A DNA stretch of 64,000 nt from Hyphomicrobiales bacterium (GTDB taxonomy: Bacteria > Pseudomonadota > Alphaproteobacteria > Rhizobiales > Rhizobiaceae): positions 186,001-250,000 of the forward strand of contig UCNE01000013.1 of the NCBI GenBank assembly GCA_900473685.1. The letters run 5' to 3'. Both the position numbers and the translations under genes were made by a program. The notes beneath the pieces are model-generated. The model did no database searches and was not told the origin of the DNA. It saw only the letters and a list, made by a program, of their open reading frames with translations. This document shows, in pieces, positions 56,427 through 64,000 of the stretch. Numbering within the stretch: position 1 is the first letter of the stretch; the number at the start of each line of letters is the position of its first letter.

Positions 56427-56831
56427 CTACTCGGCGGTGCAGTTCTGGCAGTGGCCGCGGATCTCGATCGTGGTCTTCTCGGTCTTGAAATGCTGCTTGC
56501 TAGCCAAAAGCGACAGCCGCTCTTCCATGGCCTCATCGTGCATCTCTGTCACCTGGCCGCAATCCTCACAGATGGCAAAGGCGGTGACGCCGTGATCATG
56601 GTGATGGTGATGATCCGGATGGGCGCAGGCGACGAAGGAATTCATGCTTTCGAGCCGGTGGATCATGCCGAATTCCAAAAGCTTGTCGAGCGCGCGGTAG
56701 ACCTGCAGCGGCGCACGAAACCCGTGATCGCGCAGCTTGTCGAGGATCGTGTAGGCGCTGAGCGGGCCATCGGCGTGATGGAGTGTGTCGAGGACCAGCG
56801 ACTGGTTCTTGGTAAGCTGTTGTGCCGCCAT
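56427..56831 (-). CDS. zur: Zinc uptake regulator, Fur family
   Basis: This 134-residue repressor binds DNA when zinc is plentiful. It has the winged helix (LVLDTLHHADGPLSAYTILD) and the RALDKLLEFGMIHRLESMNS segment, a His-rich loop (HPDHHHHHDHG), and cysteine pairs in CEDCGQ and CQNC that bind structural zinc. The ATG overlaps the stop of znuB by one base (ATGA), so the order of transcription is znuC-znuB-zur. Its likely sites are the palindromes at 58619, 58640 and 59731. Confidence 0.93.
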   Translation of the reverse strand: MAAQQLTKNQSLVLDTLHHADGPLSAYTILDKLRDHGFRAPLQVYRALDKLLEFGMIHRLESMNSFVACAHPDHHHHHDHGVTAFAICEDCGQVTEMHDEAMEERLSLLASKQHFKTEKTTIEIRGHCQNCTAE

Positions 56832-57664
56832 CAGTGATGTCCTCCATGCGTCGAATGAATAGCCGTTTCTGCCTGCCGGTTACGGCCGAACGGCAAGAGA
56901 CTGAGCACGAAAAGCCCCATCGCCGCAACCACGATCGACGGGCCGGACGGCGTGTCGAAATGCAGCGAACCGAACAGGCCGCCGGTGACAGCCAGAGCAC
57001 CGATAACCGAGGCGAGCACCGCCATGATTTCGGGCGACGTGGCAAAGCGCCGGGCGGTTGCCGCCGGAATGATCAGCAGTGACGTGATCAGCAGAATGCC
57101 GACAATCTTCATGGCAATTGCGATCACCAGCGCCATCAGCAGCATGAAATAGAGCCGCGCCCGCTCCGGCTGCAGGCCCTCGGCCTCCGCCAACTCCGGA
57201 TTGACGGTCGAGGCAAGCAAGGGCCGCCAGAGATAGACGATTGCGGCCAACACCAGAATACCACCACCCCAGACGAGATCGATATCGGCTTCCGAGACAG
57301 CAAGAATATCGCCGAACAGAAACCCGACCAGATCGATCCGCACCCAGGTCATGAAAGCGACCATGACGAGGCCAATCGACAGCGACGAATGCGAGAGAAT
57401 GCCGAGCAGCGCATCGGTCGACAGCGCACCGCGCTTCTGCAGCAACAGGAGAAGCAGCGACACGGCAGCGGCAACGATGAAGACGCTGAGCATCAGGTTG
57501 AGATCAAGCAGCAGCGACAGCGCCACGCCGAGCAGTGCCGAATGGGCCATCGTATCGCCGAAATAGGCCATGCGCCGCCAGATGACGAAGCAGCCGAGCG
57601 GGCCGACGGTGATTGCAAGCCCGATGCCAGCAACGAGCGCGCGGGTGAAGAAATCATCAAACAC
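56831..57664 (-). CDS. znuB: Zinc ABC transporter permease
   Basis: This 277-residue ABC-3 family protein has about eight membrane segments (FFTRALVAGIGLAITVGPLG, FGDTMAHSALLGVALSLLLD, and LLLITSLLIIPAATARRFAT) as expected for ZnuB. GTG 57664 is chosen because AAGGAGAG is six bases upstream and it matches the family N-terminus; the frame extends far upstream only because it overlaps znuC. It overlaps both znuC and zur. Confidence 0.93.
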   Translation of the reverse strand: MFDDFFTRALVAGIGLAITVGPLGCFVIWRRMAYFGDTMAHSALLGVALSLLLDLNLMLSVFIVAAAVSLLLLLLQKRGALSTDALLGILSHSSLSIGLVMVAFMTWVRIDLVGFLFGDILAVSEADIDLVWGGGILVLAAIVYLWRPLLASTVNPELAEAEGLQPERARLYFMLLMALVIAIAMKIVGILLITSLLIIPAATARRFATSPEIMAVLASVIGALAVTGGLFGSLHFDTPSGPSIVVAAMGLFVLSLLPFGRNRQAETAIHSTHGGHH

Positions 57665-58577
57665 GGCCGCTCTCCTTCGTATCGTAGCCCTGCAGGCGGC
57701 TCTTGTGGCCACAGCCGCAATCGGGTCCATGCACGTGCTCATGCGTACCATCACCATGCGCATGGTCATCATGATGGTGGCCATCATCGGGATGGCAATG
57801 CTCGGTAATGCTGCCATCCGTGTGCAGCACGCGGCCATCCGGCAGATGGGTATGATCGTGATCATGGCTATAGACAGCCAGCGACTTCGCGGCACGGCTG
57901 CCGAACAATTTCAAATATTCCGGGCTTTGGCTGACCACCTGCGGCGTGCCGCGGCAGCAGACATGGCCGTTGAGGCAGATCACCGTGTCGGTCTCGGCCA
58001 TCACCACATGCAGATCGTGGGAGATCAGCAGGATACCGCAACCGGTCCTGTTGCGAATGGATTTGATCAGGTCGTAAAGCGCGATCTCGCCCGAAAAATC
58101 GACACCCTGCACCGGTTCGTCCAGTACCAGAAGATCCGGCTTGCGGGCAATGGCGCGGGCAAGCAAGGCGCGCTGGAATTCGCCGCCCGACAGGTGCTGC
58201 ACCTCGGCGCGGGCAAGATGGGCGATGCCGGTCGACTGCAACGCCTCCTCGACCTCGCGGCCCTTCAGCGGCCCTGTCAGCGTCATCAGCCGCTCGACGG
58301 TCAATGGCAGCGTCCAGTCGATGGCCAGCTTCTGCGGCACATACCCGACCTTCAGGCCCGGCATTTTCTCGACCCAGCCCTCGTCCGGCTTCAAAACGCC
58401 AATCGCGGCTTTCGCCGTCGTCGATTTGCCGGAGCCATTCGGGCCGATCAGCGTGACGATCTCGCCGCGGCTGATCGAGAACTCGACACCGCGCACCAGC
58501 CAGCGGCCGTTGCGGCGGATGCCAGCATTGTTGAGCGAGACGAGTGGTGCCTGATCGGACTTGTGAAAATTCAGCAT
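57657..58577 (-). CDS. znuC: Zinc ABC transporter ATP-binding protein
   Basis: This 306-residue ATPase has Walker A (IGPNGSGKSTTAKAAIG), the signature LSGGEFQRALLARAIA, Walker B (LLVLDEPVQGVD) and switch His (ISHDLHVVMAE). The last 60 residues are His- and Asp-rich (HDHDHTHLPDG, HHHDDHAHGDGTHEH), a common zinc-buffering tail of ZnuC. ATG 58577 fits family starts. It is first in znuC-znuB-zur and divergent from znuA. Confidence 0.93.
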   Translation of the reverse strand: MLNFHKSDQAPLVSLNNAGIRRNGRWLVRGVEFSISRGEIVTLIGPNGSGKSTTAKAAIGVLKPDEGWVEKMPGLKVGYVPQKLAIDWTLPLTVERLMTLTGPLKGREVEEALQSTGIAHLARAEVQHLSGGEFQRALLARAIARKPDLLVLDEPVQGVDFSGEIALYDLIKSIRNRTGCGILLISHDLHVVMAETDTVICLNGHVCCRGTPQVVSQSPEYLKLFGSRAAKSLAVYSHDHDHTHLPDGRVLHTDGSITEHCHPDDGHHHDDHAHGDGTHEHVHGPDCGCGHKSRLQGYDTKESGRV

Positions 58578-58618
58578 CAAAAAAATCCGGATGGGGTGTT
58601 GCCAGCCGCTATGCCACA

Positions 58619-58633
58619 CGTTATAGCATAACG
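58619..58633. promoter_or_regulatory. Candidate Zur box 1 (znuA/znuC spacer)
   Basis: CGTTAT, three bases, ATAACG is a perfect palindrome with the GTTATAnnATAAC-like form of alphaproteobacterial Zur sites. It lies in the 104-bp divergent spacer, closer to znuC. Confidence 0.65.
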
Positions 58634-58639
58634 CAATTG

Positions 58640-58656
58640 ATGTAATAACATTACAT
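58640..58656. promoter_or_regulatory. Candidate Zur box 2 (znuA/znuC spacer)
   Basis: ATGTAAT, three bases (AAC), ATTACAT is a perfect palindrome, located before the znuA start. With box 1 it would let zinc-loaded Zur repress both directions. Confidence 0.72.
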
Positions 58657-58681
58657 TGATTTACAAGACAGGAGTTCCCGC

Positions 58682-59668
58682 ATGAGCCTGAAAAATTCCC
58701 TCCTTTTGACATCCTCGCTGCTTTTCGCCCCCACGCTGCTGCTGTCAGCCGGCACCGCGCATGCTGAAGTCCCCAATGTCGTCGTCTCGATCAAGCCGAT
58801 CCACTCCCTGGTCGCCTCGATCATGCAGGGCGTTGGCGAACCGGCGTTGATCGTCGAAGGGGCCGCTTCGCCGCATACCTACAGCATGAAGCCCTCCAAC
58901 GCTGCGGCGCTGGAGAAGGCCAACATCGTCTTCTGGGTTGGCCATGGGCTGGAAGCCTTTCTCGAAAAGCCGCTGGAATCGCTCGGAAGCAAGGCCAAGA
59001 TCGTTGAACTCGACGACGCGCCCGGCCTTGAAAAGCTGAAATTCCGGGAAGGTGGTGCCTTTGAAGCGCATGACGACGGCGATGAACATGAAGCAGGTGC
59101 CGAGGGGCATGCCCATGGTGAAGCCGGCCATCATCATGACGAGGGTGAGTTCGACCTGCATCTCTGGCTCGACCCTGCCAATGCCAAGGCGATGGCCGCC
59201 GAGATCGAAAAGACGCTGGCTGCTGCAGACCCGGACAACGCCGCCGCCTACAAGGCCAATCTCGATGCGCTGAACACCCGCCTCGCCGCGCTCGACAAGT
59301 CGCTGGCCGAGACCGTCACACCGATCAAGGACAAGCCGTTCGTCGTCTTCCATGACGCCTACCAGTATTTCGAGCATCGCTATCAGGTGAAGGTGGCAGG
59401 ATCGATCACGGTCAGCCCGGAAACCCTGCCCGGCGCCGCGCGGCTGAAGCAGATCCATGAAAAGATCGTTGAACTCGGCGCAACCTGCGTCTTTGCCGAA
59501 CCGCAGTTCGAGCCAAAACTGGTCAATGTCGTGCTCGAAGGCACATCTGCGAAATCCGGCACGCTGGATCCGGAAGCGGCGACGCTTGAAGCCGGTCCCG
59601 ACCTGTATTTCCAGTTGATGGATGGCATCGGTACATCGCTGAAGACCTGCCTTTCCAACGGCAGCTAG
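58682..59668 (+). CDS. znuA: Zinc ABC transporter periplasmic binding protein
   Basis: This 328-residue protein has a signal peptide (cleavage after AHA, residue 29), then VPNVVVSIKPIHSLVASIMQ and the zinc ligand His residues in ASPHTYSMKPSNA, DLHLWLDPANAK and VFHDAYQYFEHRY. A His/Asp/Glu-rich loop (about residues 129-160) collects zinc. GGAG precedes the ATG. A terminator follows, and then the GTPase gene. Confidence 0.95.
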   Translation: MSLKNSLLLTSSLLFAPTLLLSAGTAHAEVPNVVVSIKPIHSLVASIMQGVGEPALIVEGAASPHTYSMKPSNAAALEKANIVFWVGHGLEAFLEKPLESLGSKAKIVELDDAPGLEKLKFREGGAFEAHDDGDEHEAGAEGHAHGEAGHHHDEGEFDLHLWLDPANAKAMAAEIEKTLAAADPDNAAAYKANLDALNTRLAALDKSLAETVTPIKDKPFVVFHDAYQYFEHRYQVKVAGSITVSPETLPGAARLKQIHEKIVELGATCVFAEPQFEPKLVNVVLEGTSAKSGTLDPEAATLEAGPDLYFQLMDGIGTSLKTCLSNGS

Positions 59669-59693
59669 TACGTTCCTCCCGAGCGACTGAACG

Positions 59694-59718
59694 AGGCGGG
59701 CCAATGGTCCGCCTTTTT
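59694..59718 (+). terminator. Rho-independent terminator of znuA
   Basis: AGGCGG and CCGCCT form a stem with a short loop, followed by TTTTT. It separates znuA from the GTPase gene, which therefore has its own promoter. Confidence 0.8.
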
Positions 59719-59730
59719 CAGGCAATCGAT

Positions 59731-59745
59731 TGTAATAATATAACA
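59731..59745. promoter_or_regulatory. Candidate Zur box 3, before the COG0523 GTPase gene
   Basis: TGTAAT, three bases (AAT), ATAACA resembles box 2 with one mismatch between the arms. It lies 14 bases before the GTPase start, so bound Zur would block transcription. Confidence 0.65.
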
Positions 59746-59758
59746 TTTAGGATGAACC

Positions 59759-60964
59759 ATGTCTGACAAACTACCGGTCACTGTATTGTCCGGCTTCCTC
59801 GGCGCCGGGAAGACCACGGTGCTCAACCACATCCTCAACAATCGAGACGGGCTGCGGGTCGCGGTCATCGTCAACGATATGAGCGAGGTCAATATCGATG
59901 CAGCCCTGGTGCGCGAGGGCGGCGCCAACCTGTCGCGCACCGAGGAGCAGCTGGTCGAGATGACCAATGGCTGCATCTGCTGCACCCTGCGCGACGATCT
60001 GCTCAACGAAGTGCGAAAGCTCGCGGAACAGGACCGGTTCGACTATCTGCTGATCGAATCGACCGGGATCGCCGAACCCCTGCCGGTTGCCACCACCTTC
60101 GAATTCCGCGACGAAGACGGCAACAGCCTTGCTGATGTCGCGCGACTCGACACCATGGTCACCGTCGTCGACGCCGTCAGCCTGCTGGGCGATTATTCAT
60201 CCGCTGACTTCCTTGCCGACCGCGGCGATACCGCCGGAGACAATGACAACCGCACGCTGGTCGACCTATTGGTCGAGCAGATCGAATTTGCCGATGTCGT
60301 CATTCTCAACAAGGCGGGCAGCGCAACACCAAAACAGCGCGATGCCGCACGAAAAATCATTGCCGGGTTGAATGCCGATGCGCGGCTGATCGAGACCGAT
60401 TTCGGCAAGGTGGCGTTGCGCGACGTTCTCGGCACCGGCCTGTTCGATATGCTGAAAGCCGAGCAGCATCCGCTCTGGTACAAGGAGTTGCACGGTTTCA
60501 AGGATCACATCCCCGAAACCGAGGAATACGGTATCCGCTCCTTCGTCTACCGGGCGAAAAAACCGTTCGATCCGGCGCGGTTTCACGCTTTCGTCCATCG
60601 GCCATGGCCGGGCGTTGTACGGGCGAAGGGTTTCTTTTGGCTGGCGACGCGCCCGCATCACGCCGGTGAACTCAGCCAGGCCGGACCGATGGTGCGCACC
60701 TCGAAAATGGGGCTGTGGTGGTCGGCGGTTCCGAAAACCCAATGGCCGGATGATCCGGGTTTCCTGGCGATGATGAAACCCTATCTCGATCCGGTCTGGG
60801 GCGACCGCCGCCAGGAGATCGTCTTCATCGGCGCCGATCCGATGGATCAGGCAACGTTGGAAGCGGAACTCGACGAATGTCTGGTCGATGCCAAGGCGTT
60901 CACACCGGACCGCTGGCGGGCCTTGCCGGACCCGTTTACGGAGTGGAGCCAGCGGACTGCCTGA
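59759..60964 (+). CDS. COG0523 (CobW/ZigA-like) zinc-associated GTPase
   Basis: This 401-residue protein has the P-loop [16 protein letters not shown], the metal-binding motif [15 protein letters not shown] (CxCC), Walker B-like [11 protein letters not shown] and the guanine motif ILNKAG, then a CobW C-terminal domain. Members under Zur control deliver zinc to client enzymes during starvation. Its position after znuA with its own Zur-box-like palindrome supports a zinc role over cobalamin, although cob genes occur elsewhere in the window. Confidence 0.92.
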   Translation: MSDKLPVTVLSGFLGAGKTTVLNHILNNRDGLRVAVIVNDMSEVNIDAALVREGGANLSRTEEQLVEMTNGCICCTLRDDLLNEVRKLAEQDRFDYLLIESTGIAEPLPVATTFEFRDEDGNSLADVARLDTMVTVVDAVSLLGDYSSADFLADRGDTAGDNDNRTLVDLLVEQIEFADVVILNKAGSATPKQRDAARKIIAGLNADARLIETDFGKVALRDVLGTGLFDMLKAEQHPLWYKELHGFKDHIPETEEYGIRSFVYRAKKPFDPARFHAFVHRPWPGVVRAKGFFWLATRPHHAGELSQAGPMVRTSKMGLWWSAVPKTQWPDDPGFLAMMKPYLDPVWGDRRQEIVFIGADPMDQATLEAELDECLVDAKAFTPDRWRALPDPFTEWSQRTA

Positions 60965-61069
60965 CGATCCCACCGTGGCAAACCGGCGTGACACCCTGCT
61001 TCGCACAAGCAAAGCAGGGCACATTCCCGCTGGAATCTCTAAACGGTACAGCCCGGAGCAGGCATCAGT

Positions 61070-62989
61070 ATGAGTGGACAAGGAATTGCCGCGGCGGCGG
61101 CAGCATTCGAACAGAACCAGCATATCGAAGCGCTGACGATCCTCAACGGGATGCTTGGCGAGAGCCAAGAAACGGCTGCGGTAACGCTGCTACTCGCGAA
61201 AGTGCTGGAGAAGCTCGACTTCACCGCAGAGGCAGCGGAAGCGTTTGAACAGGCAGCGCAGCATGCCGGCTCTGACGCGCCCCTTCTTCTGCGTCGCGCC
61301 TGCGGCCTTTATTTCGCGACCGGCGACGATGATCGCACCCAGCTCCTCGGCATCAAACTTCTGAAATCGCTGCCCAACGATCCTGAGCTTGCCTATATCC
61401 TCGCCCGCTCCCTGCTGCGCACCGGCGATAACGCGCTCGTCGACCTCGTCAAAAATACACTGGCGGAAAGCGACGATCCGGATCACCTCAATCTTGCAGG
61501 CGACATTTTCGCGTCCGACGATCGCAATCCGGCCAGCTTGACGGTGTTCCGCAAGATCGCGGCGCTGCATCCGGACGACCCCTATGCGCAGCTCAAATAT
61601 CTGTCCGTCGCACGGGATTTTTGCGATTACGCAGCGATCGGCCGGATCGAGCGCTGGCTTGATACCGAGATCGCCGCCGGCAGACTGGACACTCTCGCCG
61701 GCGAAACCGGCTATTCGAGCCTGTTGCACTGTGGCGTCGAACGGCTGAACCGGCTGGCGACCAACAATCCAGGTGTTTCCCAACTCCCCTCGCCCACAGC
61801 AAGCCGGCAAAGAAAGTCACGCTCGCATGTGTGGAGCGACAGGCTCCGGATCGGCTACCTCTCCAGCGATCTGTGGGACGACCACGCCACCATGCGCTTG
61901 TTCCAAAGCGTTCTGGAGGCACATGACAGGGACCGGTTCGACGTAACACTCTACTGCTACACGCCGGAGAGATTTATCGGTTTCGATGGTGGAAACCGCG
62001 CCAAATGGGGAAAGATCGTCCAAATTGAAGCGCTTTCCGACGCTGAGGCCGCTGGCGCGATCATCGCCCGGCAGACGGACATCCTTGTCGACCTCAAAGG
62101 CCACACGGCAGGATCACGCTCGAAGATCCTGAACCATATGGTCGCGCCGGTTCAGGTGGCCTGGCTCGGCTTCCCCGGCAGTACAGTCAACATCGAATGC
62201 GATTATGTGATCGGCGACGCCATCGTTCTGCCGAACAGTTCGAAACCGCATTATCACGAGAAATTCTGCCGGCTGCCCGAATCCTACCAGCCGAACGACC
62301 CCGTCTACCGCGCCCGTCCGCCGGCGCGCAGCCGCGCAGATCTGGGATTGCCTGACGATCGCTTCATCCTGGCGGCGTTCAATGCCGCCCGCAAGATTTC
62401 GCTACCGACGCTCGATTGCTGGGCAGAGATCCTGCGCGGCGCCGGCAATACAGTTCTCTGGGTGATGATCGACGGAGACGTTGCCCGCGGTAATTTCCTG
62501 TCCGCCATGAAAAGCCGCGGCGTGGAAGCGGATCGCGTCATCTTTGCGCCCAAGACCAGTTACGAGGCGCATATCGCCCGCCTGCAGGCCGCCGATCTCG
62601 GTCTCGACACGTTTCCCTACAACGGCCACACGACAACATCCGACCAACTCTGGGCCGGTCTGCCGGTGTTGACGGTCAAAGGAAGCAATTTTGCATCGCG
62701 CGTATCGGAAAGCCTGCTGACGGCGATCGGTCTTCGTGAACTTGCAGCACCGGATCTCGACACGTTCGTGGCGCAAGCCATTGCACTATCGAACGATCCG
62801 GCCCGAGTTGCACGCCTAAAGCAGACGATCGAGGCAAACCGCTATGCGGCGCCGCTGTTTGACGCGGAACGTTTCTGCCGCCATCTGGAAACGGCCTATG
62901 GGATGATGGCCGACCGCGCCAGACAAAAGCTGGCGCCGGAGCATTTCGATGTGCCCGCGCTCCCCGCGCGCACATCGCCCTTCCGGTAA
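61070..62989 (+). CDS. SPINDLY-type O-linked N-acetylglucosamine transferase (GT41)
   Basis: This 639-residue protein has N-terminal TPR-like helical repeats (about 1-230) and a C-terminal Glyco_transf_41 domain: LRIGYLSSDLWDDHATMRLF, VDLKGHTAGSRSKILNHMVA, QVAWLGFPGSTVNIECDYVI, GHTTTSDQLWAGLPVLTVKG. GT41 enzymes add GlcNAc, fucose or glucose to Ser/Thr of proteins. GGAG precedes the ATG. It is monocistronic and has no recognisable acceptor gene nearby. Confidence 0.9.
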   Translation: MSGQGIAAAAAAFEQNQHIEALTILNGMLGESQETAAVTLLLAKVLEKLDFTAEAAEAFEQAAQHAGSDAPLLLRRACGLYFATGDDDRTQLLGIKLLKSLPNDPELAYILARSLLRTGDNALVDLVKNTLAESDDPDHLNLAGDIFASDDRNPASLTVFRKIAALHPDDPYAQLKYLSVARDFCDYAAIGRIERWLDTEIAAGRLDTLAGETGYSSLLHCGVERLNRLATNNPGVSQLPSPTASRQRKSRSHVWSDRLRIGYLSSDLWDDHATMRLFQSVLEAHDRDRFDVTLYCYTPERFIGFDGGNRAKWGKIVQIEALSDAEAAGAIIARQTDILVDLKGHTAGSRSKILNHMVAPVQVAWLGFPGSTVNIECDYVIGDAIVLPNSSKPHYHEKFCRLPESYQPNDPVYRARPPARSRADLGLPDDRFILAAFNAARKISLPTLDCWAEILRGAGNTVLWVMIDGDVARGNFLSAMKSRGVEADRVIFAPKTSYEAHIARLQAADLGLDTFPYNGHTTTSDQLWAGLPVLTVKGSNFASRVSESLLTAIGLRELAAPDLDTFVAQAIALSNDPARVARLKQTIEANRYAAPLFDAERFCRHLETAYGMMADRARQKLAPEHFDVPALPARTSPFR

Positions 62990-63028
62990 GGCGGCACCAA
63001 CGGCCGCCCCACCCCATTTTCTTTCTTC

Positions 63029-63394
63029 TCAGCGCGTCGCCATATTGACGATGACGCCGGTGGCGACACTGATCAAAAGGAAATTGTTGTCGACACGGAC
63101 CCATTGCTGGCCACGCGGCGGCGCGCGCAGCTTGTAGCGGCGGTAGTCGTTGACATGGGCAATGCGGCGGCGTTCGGCTGGAGACAGGCGCTGCCCCCGC
63201 GCCCAGCGCTTCTTCACGATCACATTCTTTTCGACGATCTTGGTATTGCCGTGCCGGTAAACACGTTTCTCGACATGACGCTCCTTCGTCTGAGCGACTT
63301 CGTAGGGCTTGGCCGGCTGGGCAAAAGCCGTCTGCGCCATCAGGGGCGCCGTCAGGAAGGAGCTTGCGACCAGCGCAATCAAAAGACGTTTCAT
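63029..63394 (-). CDS. RcnB-like periplasmic protein
   Basis: This 121-residue protein has a signal peptide (cleavage near AFA, residue 25), a strongly basic middle with many Lys/Arg/His, and the RcnB-type end PPRGQQWVRVDNNFLLISVA followed by TGVI. RcnB in enterobacteria influences nickel/cobalt export; most rhizobial homologues are untested. ATG 63394 is preceded by AAAGGA. It converges with the GT41 gene. Confidence 0.8.
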   Translation of the reverse strand: MKRLLIALVASSFLTAPLMAQTAFAQPAKPYEVAQTKERHVEKRVYRHGNTKIVEKNVIVKKRWARGQRLSPAERRRIAHVNDYRRYKLRAPPRGQQWVRVDNNFLLISVATGVIVNMATR

Positions 63395-63535
63395 CGGGGT
63401 GTCCTTTCGTTTTTGACACCCCGAAAATAGAACCGCAAAGATGAACGGAAACTGAAACAGCAAATTACAAAATTGTAATGATATCAGTTAATTATAAGAA
63501 TTAACTGATACACGGAACAAGCCTGCAACTCAAGA

Positions 63536-64000
63536 TTACAGCGCTTCGTAGGCAAACCGGCCGAAATCCGCCACCTGCGCCCGGCCCGACGTATCGAAGG
63601 CGAAGACACCGGCAAAGGCTCCGGTAAAGGACCCGTGTTCGCCGCGCCCGCCTTCGTCGGAAACGACGCCGGCATCAAGCAAAGGCCCGAGCTTGCGCCA
63701 GTCGTGATGTCCATCCGGACGCCAGAAGAACTGCAGGTCGTTGTCTCGGATTTCCATGGCCAGATGCACCCGGCCGGACGGCACGGCAACGCCGCTTTCG
63801 ACCGGAAATGTCATGCGGCTATGCGGAAAATCGCCATTGCAGGAAAAGATCGTCACCACCCGGCCGAGTTGTTCGTGCAGCGTGACGGCGAGCGCATGAA
63901 ACTTGTGGCGATTGTAATAGTGCGTCAGTCCAGCAGCCTGCTGATAGGTATCAGGCTCGAATTCGACGACGGTCTCCACTCGAAAAGAGTGATGCTCCTG
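63536..64000 (-). CDS. C-terminal part of a GH43-like (beta-xylosidase-type) protein (starts beyond the window)
   Basis: The frame is open to the window end; only the last 154 residues are seen. They form a concanavalin-like beta-sandwich: YQQAAGLTHYYNRHKFHALA, DNDLQFFWRPDGHHDWRKLG and the last strand FAGVFAFDTSGRAQVADFGR. This is the plan of the C-terminal domain of GH43 beta-xylosidases and of DUF1349 proteins. The catalytic part lies outside, so the activity is inferred. Confidence 0.65.
   Translation of the reverse strand, partial: QEHHSFRVETVVEFEPDTYQQAAGLTHYYNRHKFHALAVTLHEQLGRVVTIFSCNGDFPHSRMTFPVESGVAVPSGRVHLAMEIRDNDLQFFWRPDGHHDWRKLGPLLDAGVVSDEGGRGEHGSFTGAFAGVFAFDTSGRAQVADFGRFAYEAL

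Overview
The window is chromosomal DNA of an alphaproteobacterium of the Rhizobiaceae (Rhizobium/Agrobacterium group). Support: GC-rich coding with strong Shine-Dalgarno sites, the families Usg, DUF982, DUF1289, DUF2270 and TIGR02281-type protease, a rhizobial-style extended UvrB, cobT/cobS placed divergently, mosaic palindromic repeats of the RIME kind, and a small RNA of the alpha-r14 (NfeR1) type with three CCUCCUCCC loops. I see no rRNA, tRNA, CRISPR array, transposase or integrase.

Layout. 1-8.3 kb: start of an OmpA-like protein, a polar amino-acid importer (binding protein plus two permeases, no ATPase beside it), Usg, an odd SDR, DUF2270, a TPR methyltransferase and a large unknown membrane protein. 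8.3-14.6 kb: a lone sulfonate-binding protein, a 3-hydroxyisobutyrate-dehydrogenase-like enzyme with an AlkD-like protein, an Lrp regulator, a nuclease/uracil-glycosylase pair and a histidine kinase. 14.6-22.2 kb: ferric-iron importer fbpABC with a possible IRO box, dgkA, cobT/cobS, DUF1289 and an aspartic protease. 22.2-36.5 kb: one AT-rich orphan gene, an ABC exporter, a MlotiK1-like channel, an HxlR/SDR/MDR detoxification cassette, an extensin-like lipoprotein, a Kazal-like lipoprotein, a chemoreceptor and a thioesterase. 36.6-46.1 kb: ssuABC, a peptidoglycan amidase, several membrane proteins and uvrB. 46.1-50.3 kb: a repeat cluster, then an AT-rich island with a ParA-like ATPase and a SIR2 protein. 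50.3-55.1 kb: a Cys-rich small protein, a J-domain protein, cspA with a structured leader, dusA, the NfeR1-like RNA and small proteins. 55.1-64 kb: FAH-family enzyme, gamma-carbonic anhydrase, the zinc regulon (znuA, znuC-znuB-zur, COG0523 GTPase) with three Zur-box-like palindromes, a SPINDLY-type O-GlcNAc transferase, an RcnB-like protein and the end of a probable GH43 enzyme.

Several regions work as units. Zinc import and its Zur control form one divergent locus with a zinc GTPase. Iron import has one cluster, and so does sulfonate import, which also has a second binding protein about 27 kb away. The most unusual unit is the two-gene ParA-ATPase/SIR2 island at 47.6-49.5 kb: it is foreign in base composition, its genes are very close together, and the SIR2 protein keeps the NAD-hydrolase residues, so it is a candidate anti-phage system that I cannot match to a named one. 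The second is the anti-Shine-Dalgarno small RNA at about 54.2-54.3 kb. The third is a 120-bp palindromic element inserted in frame in the uvrB tail.
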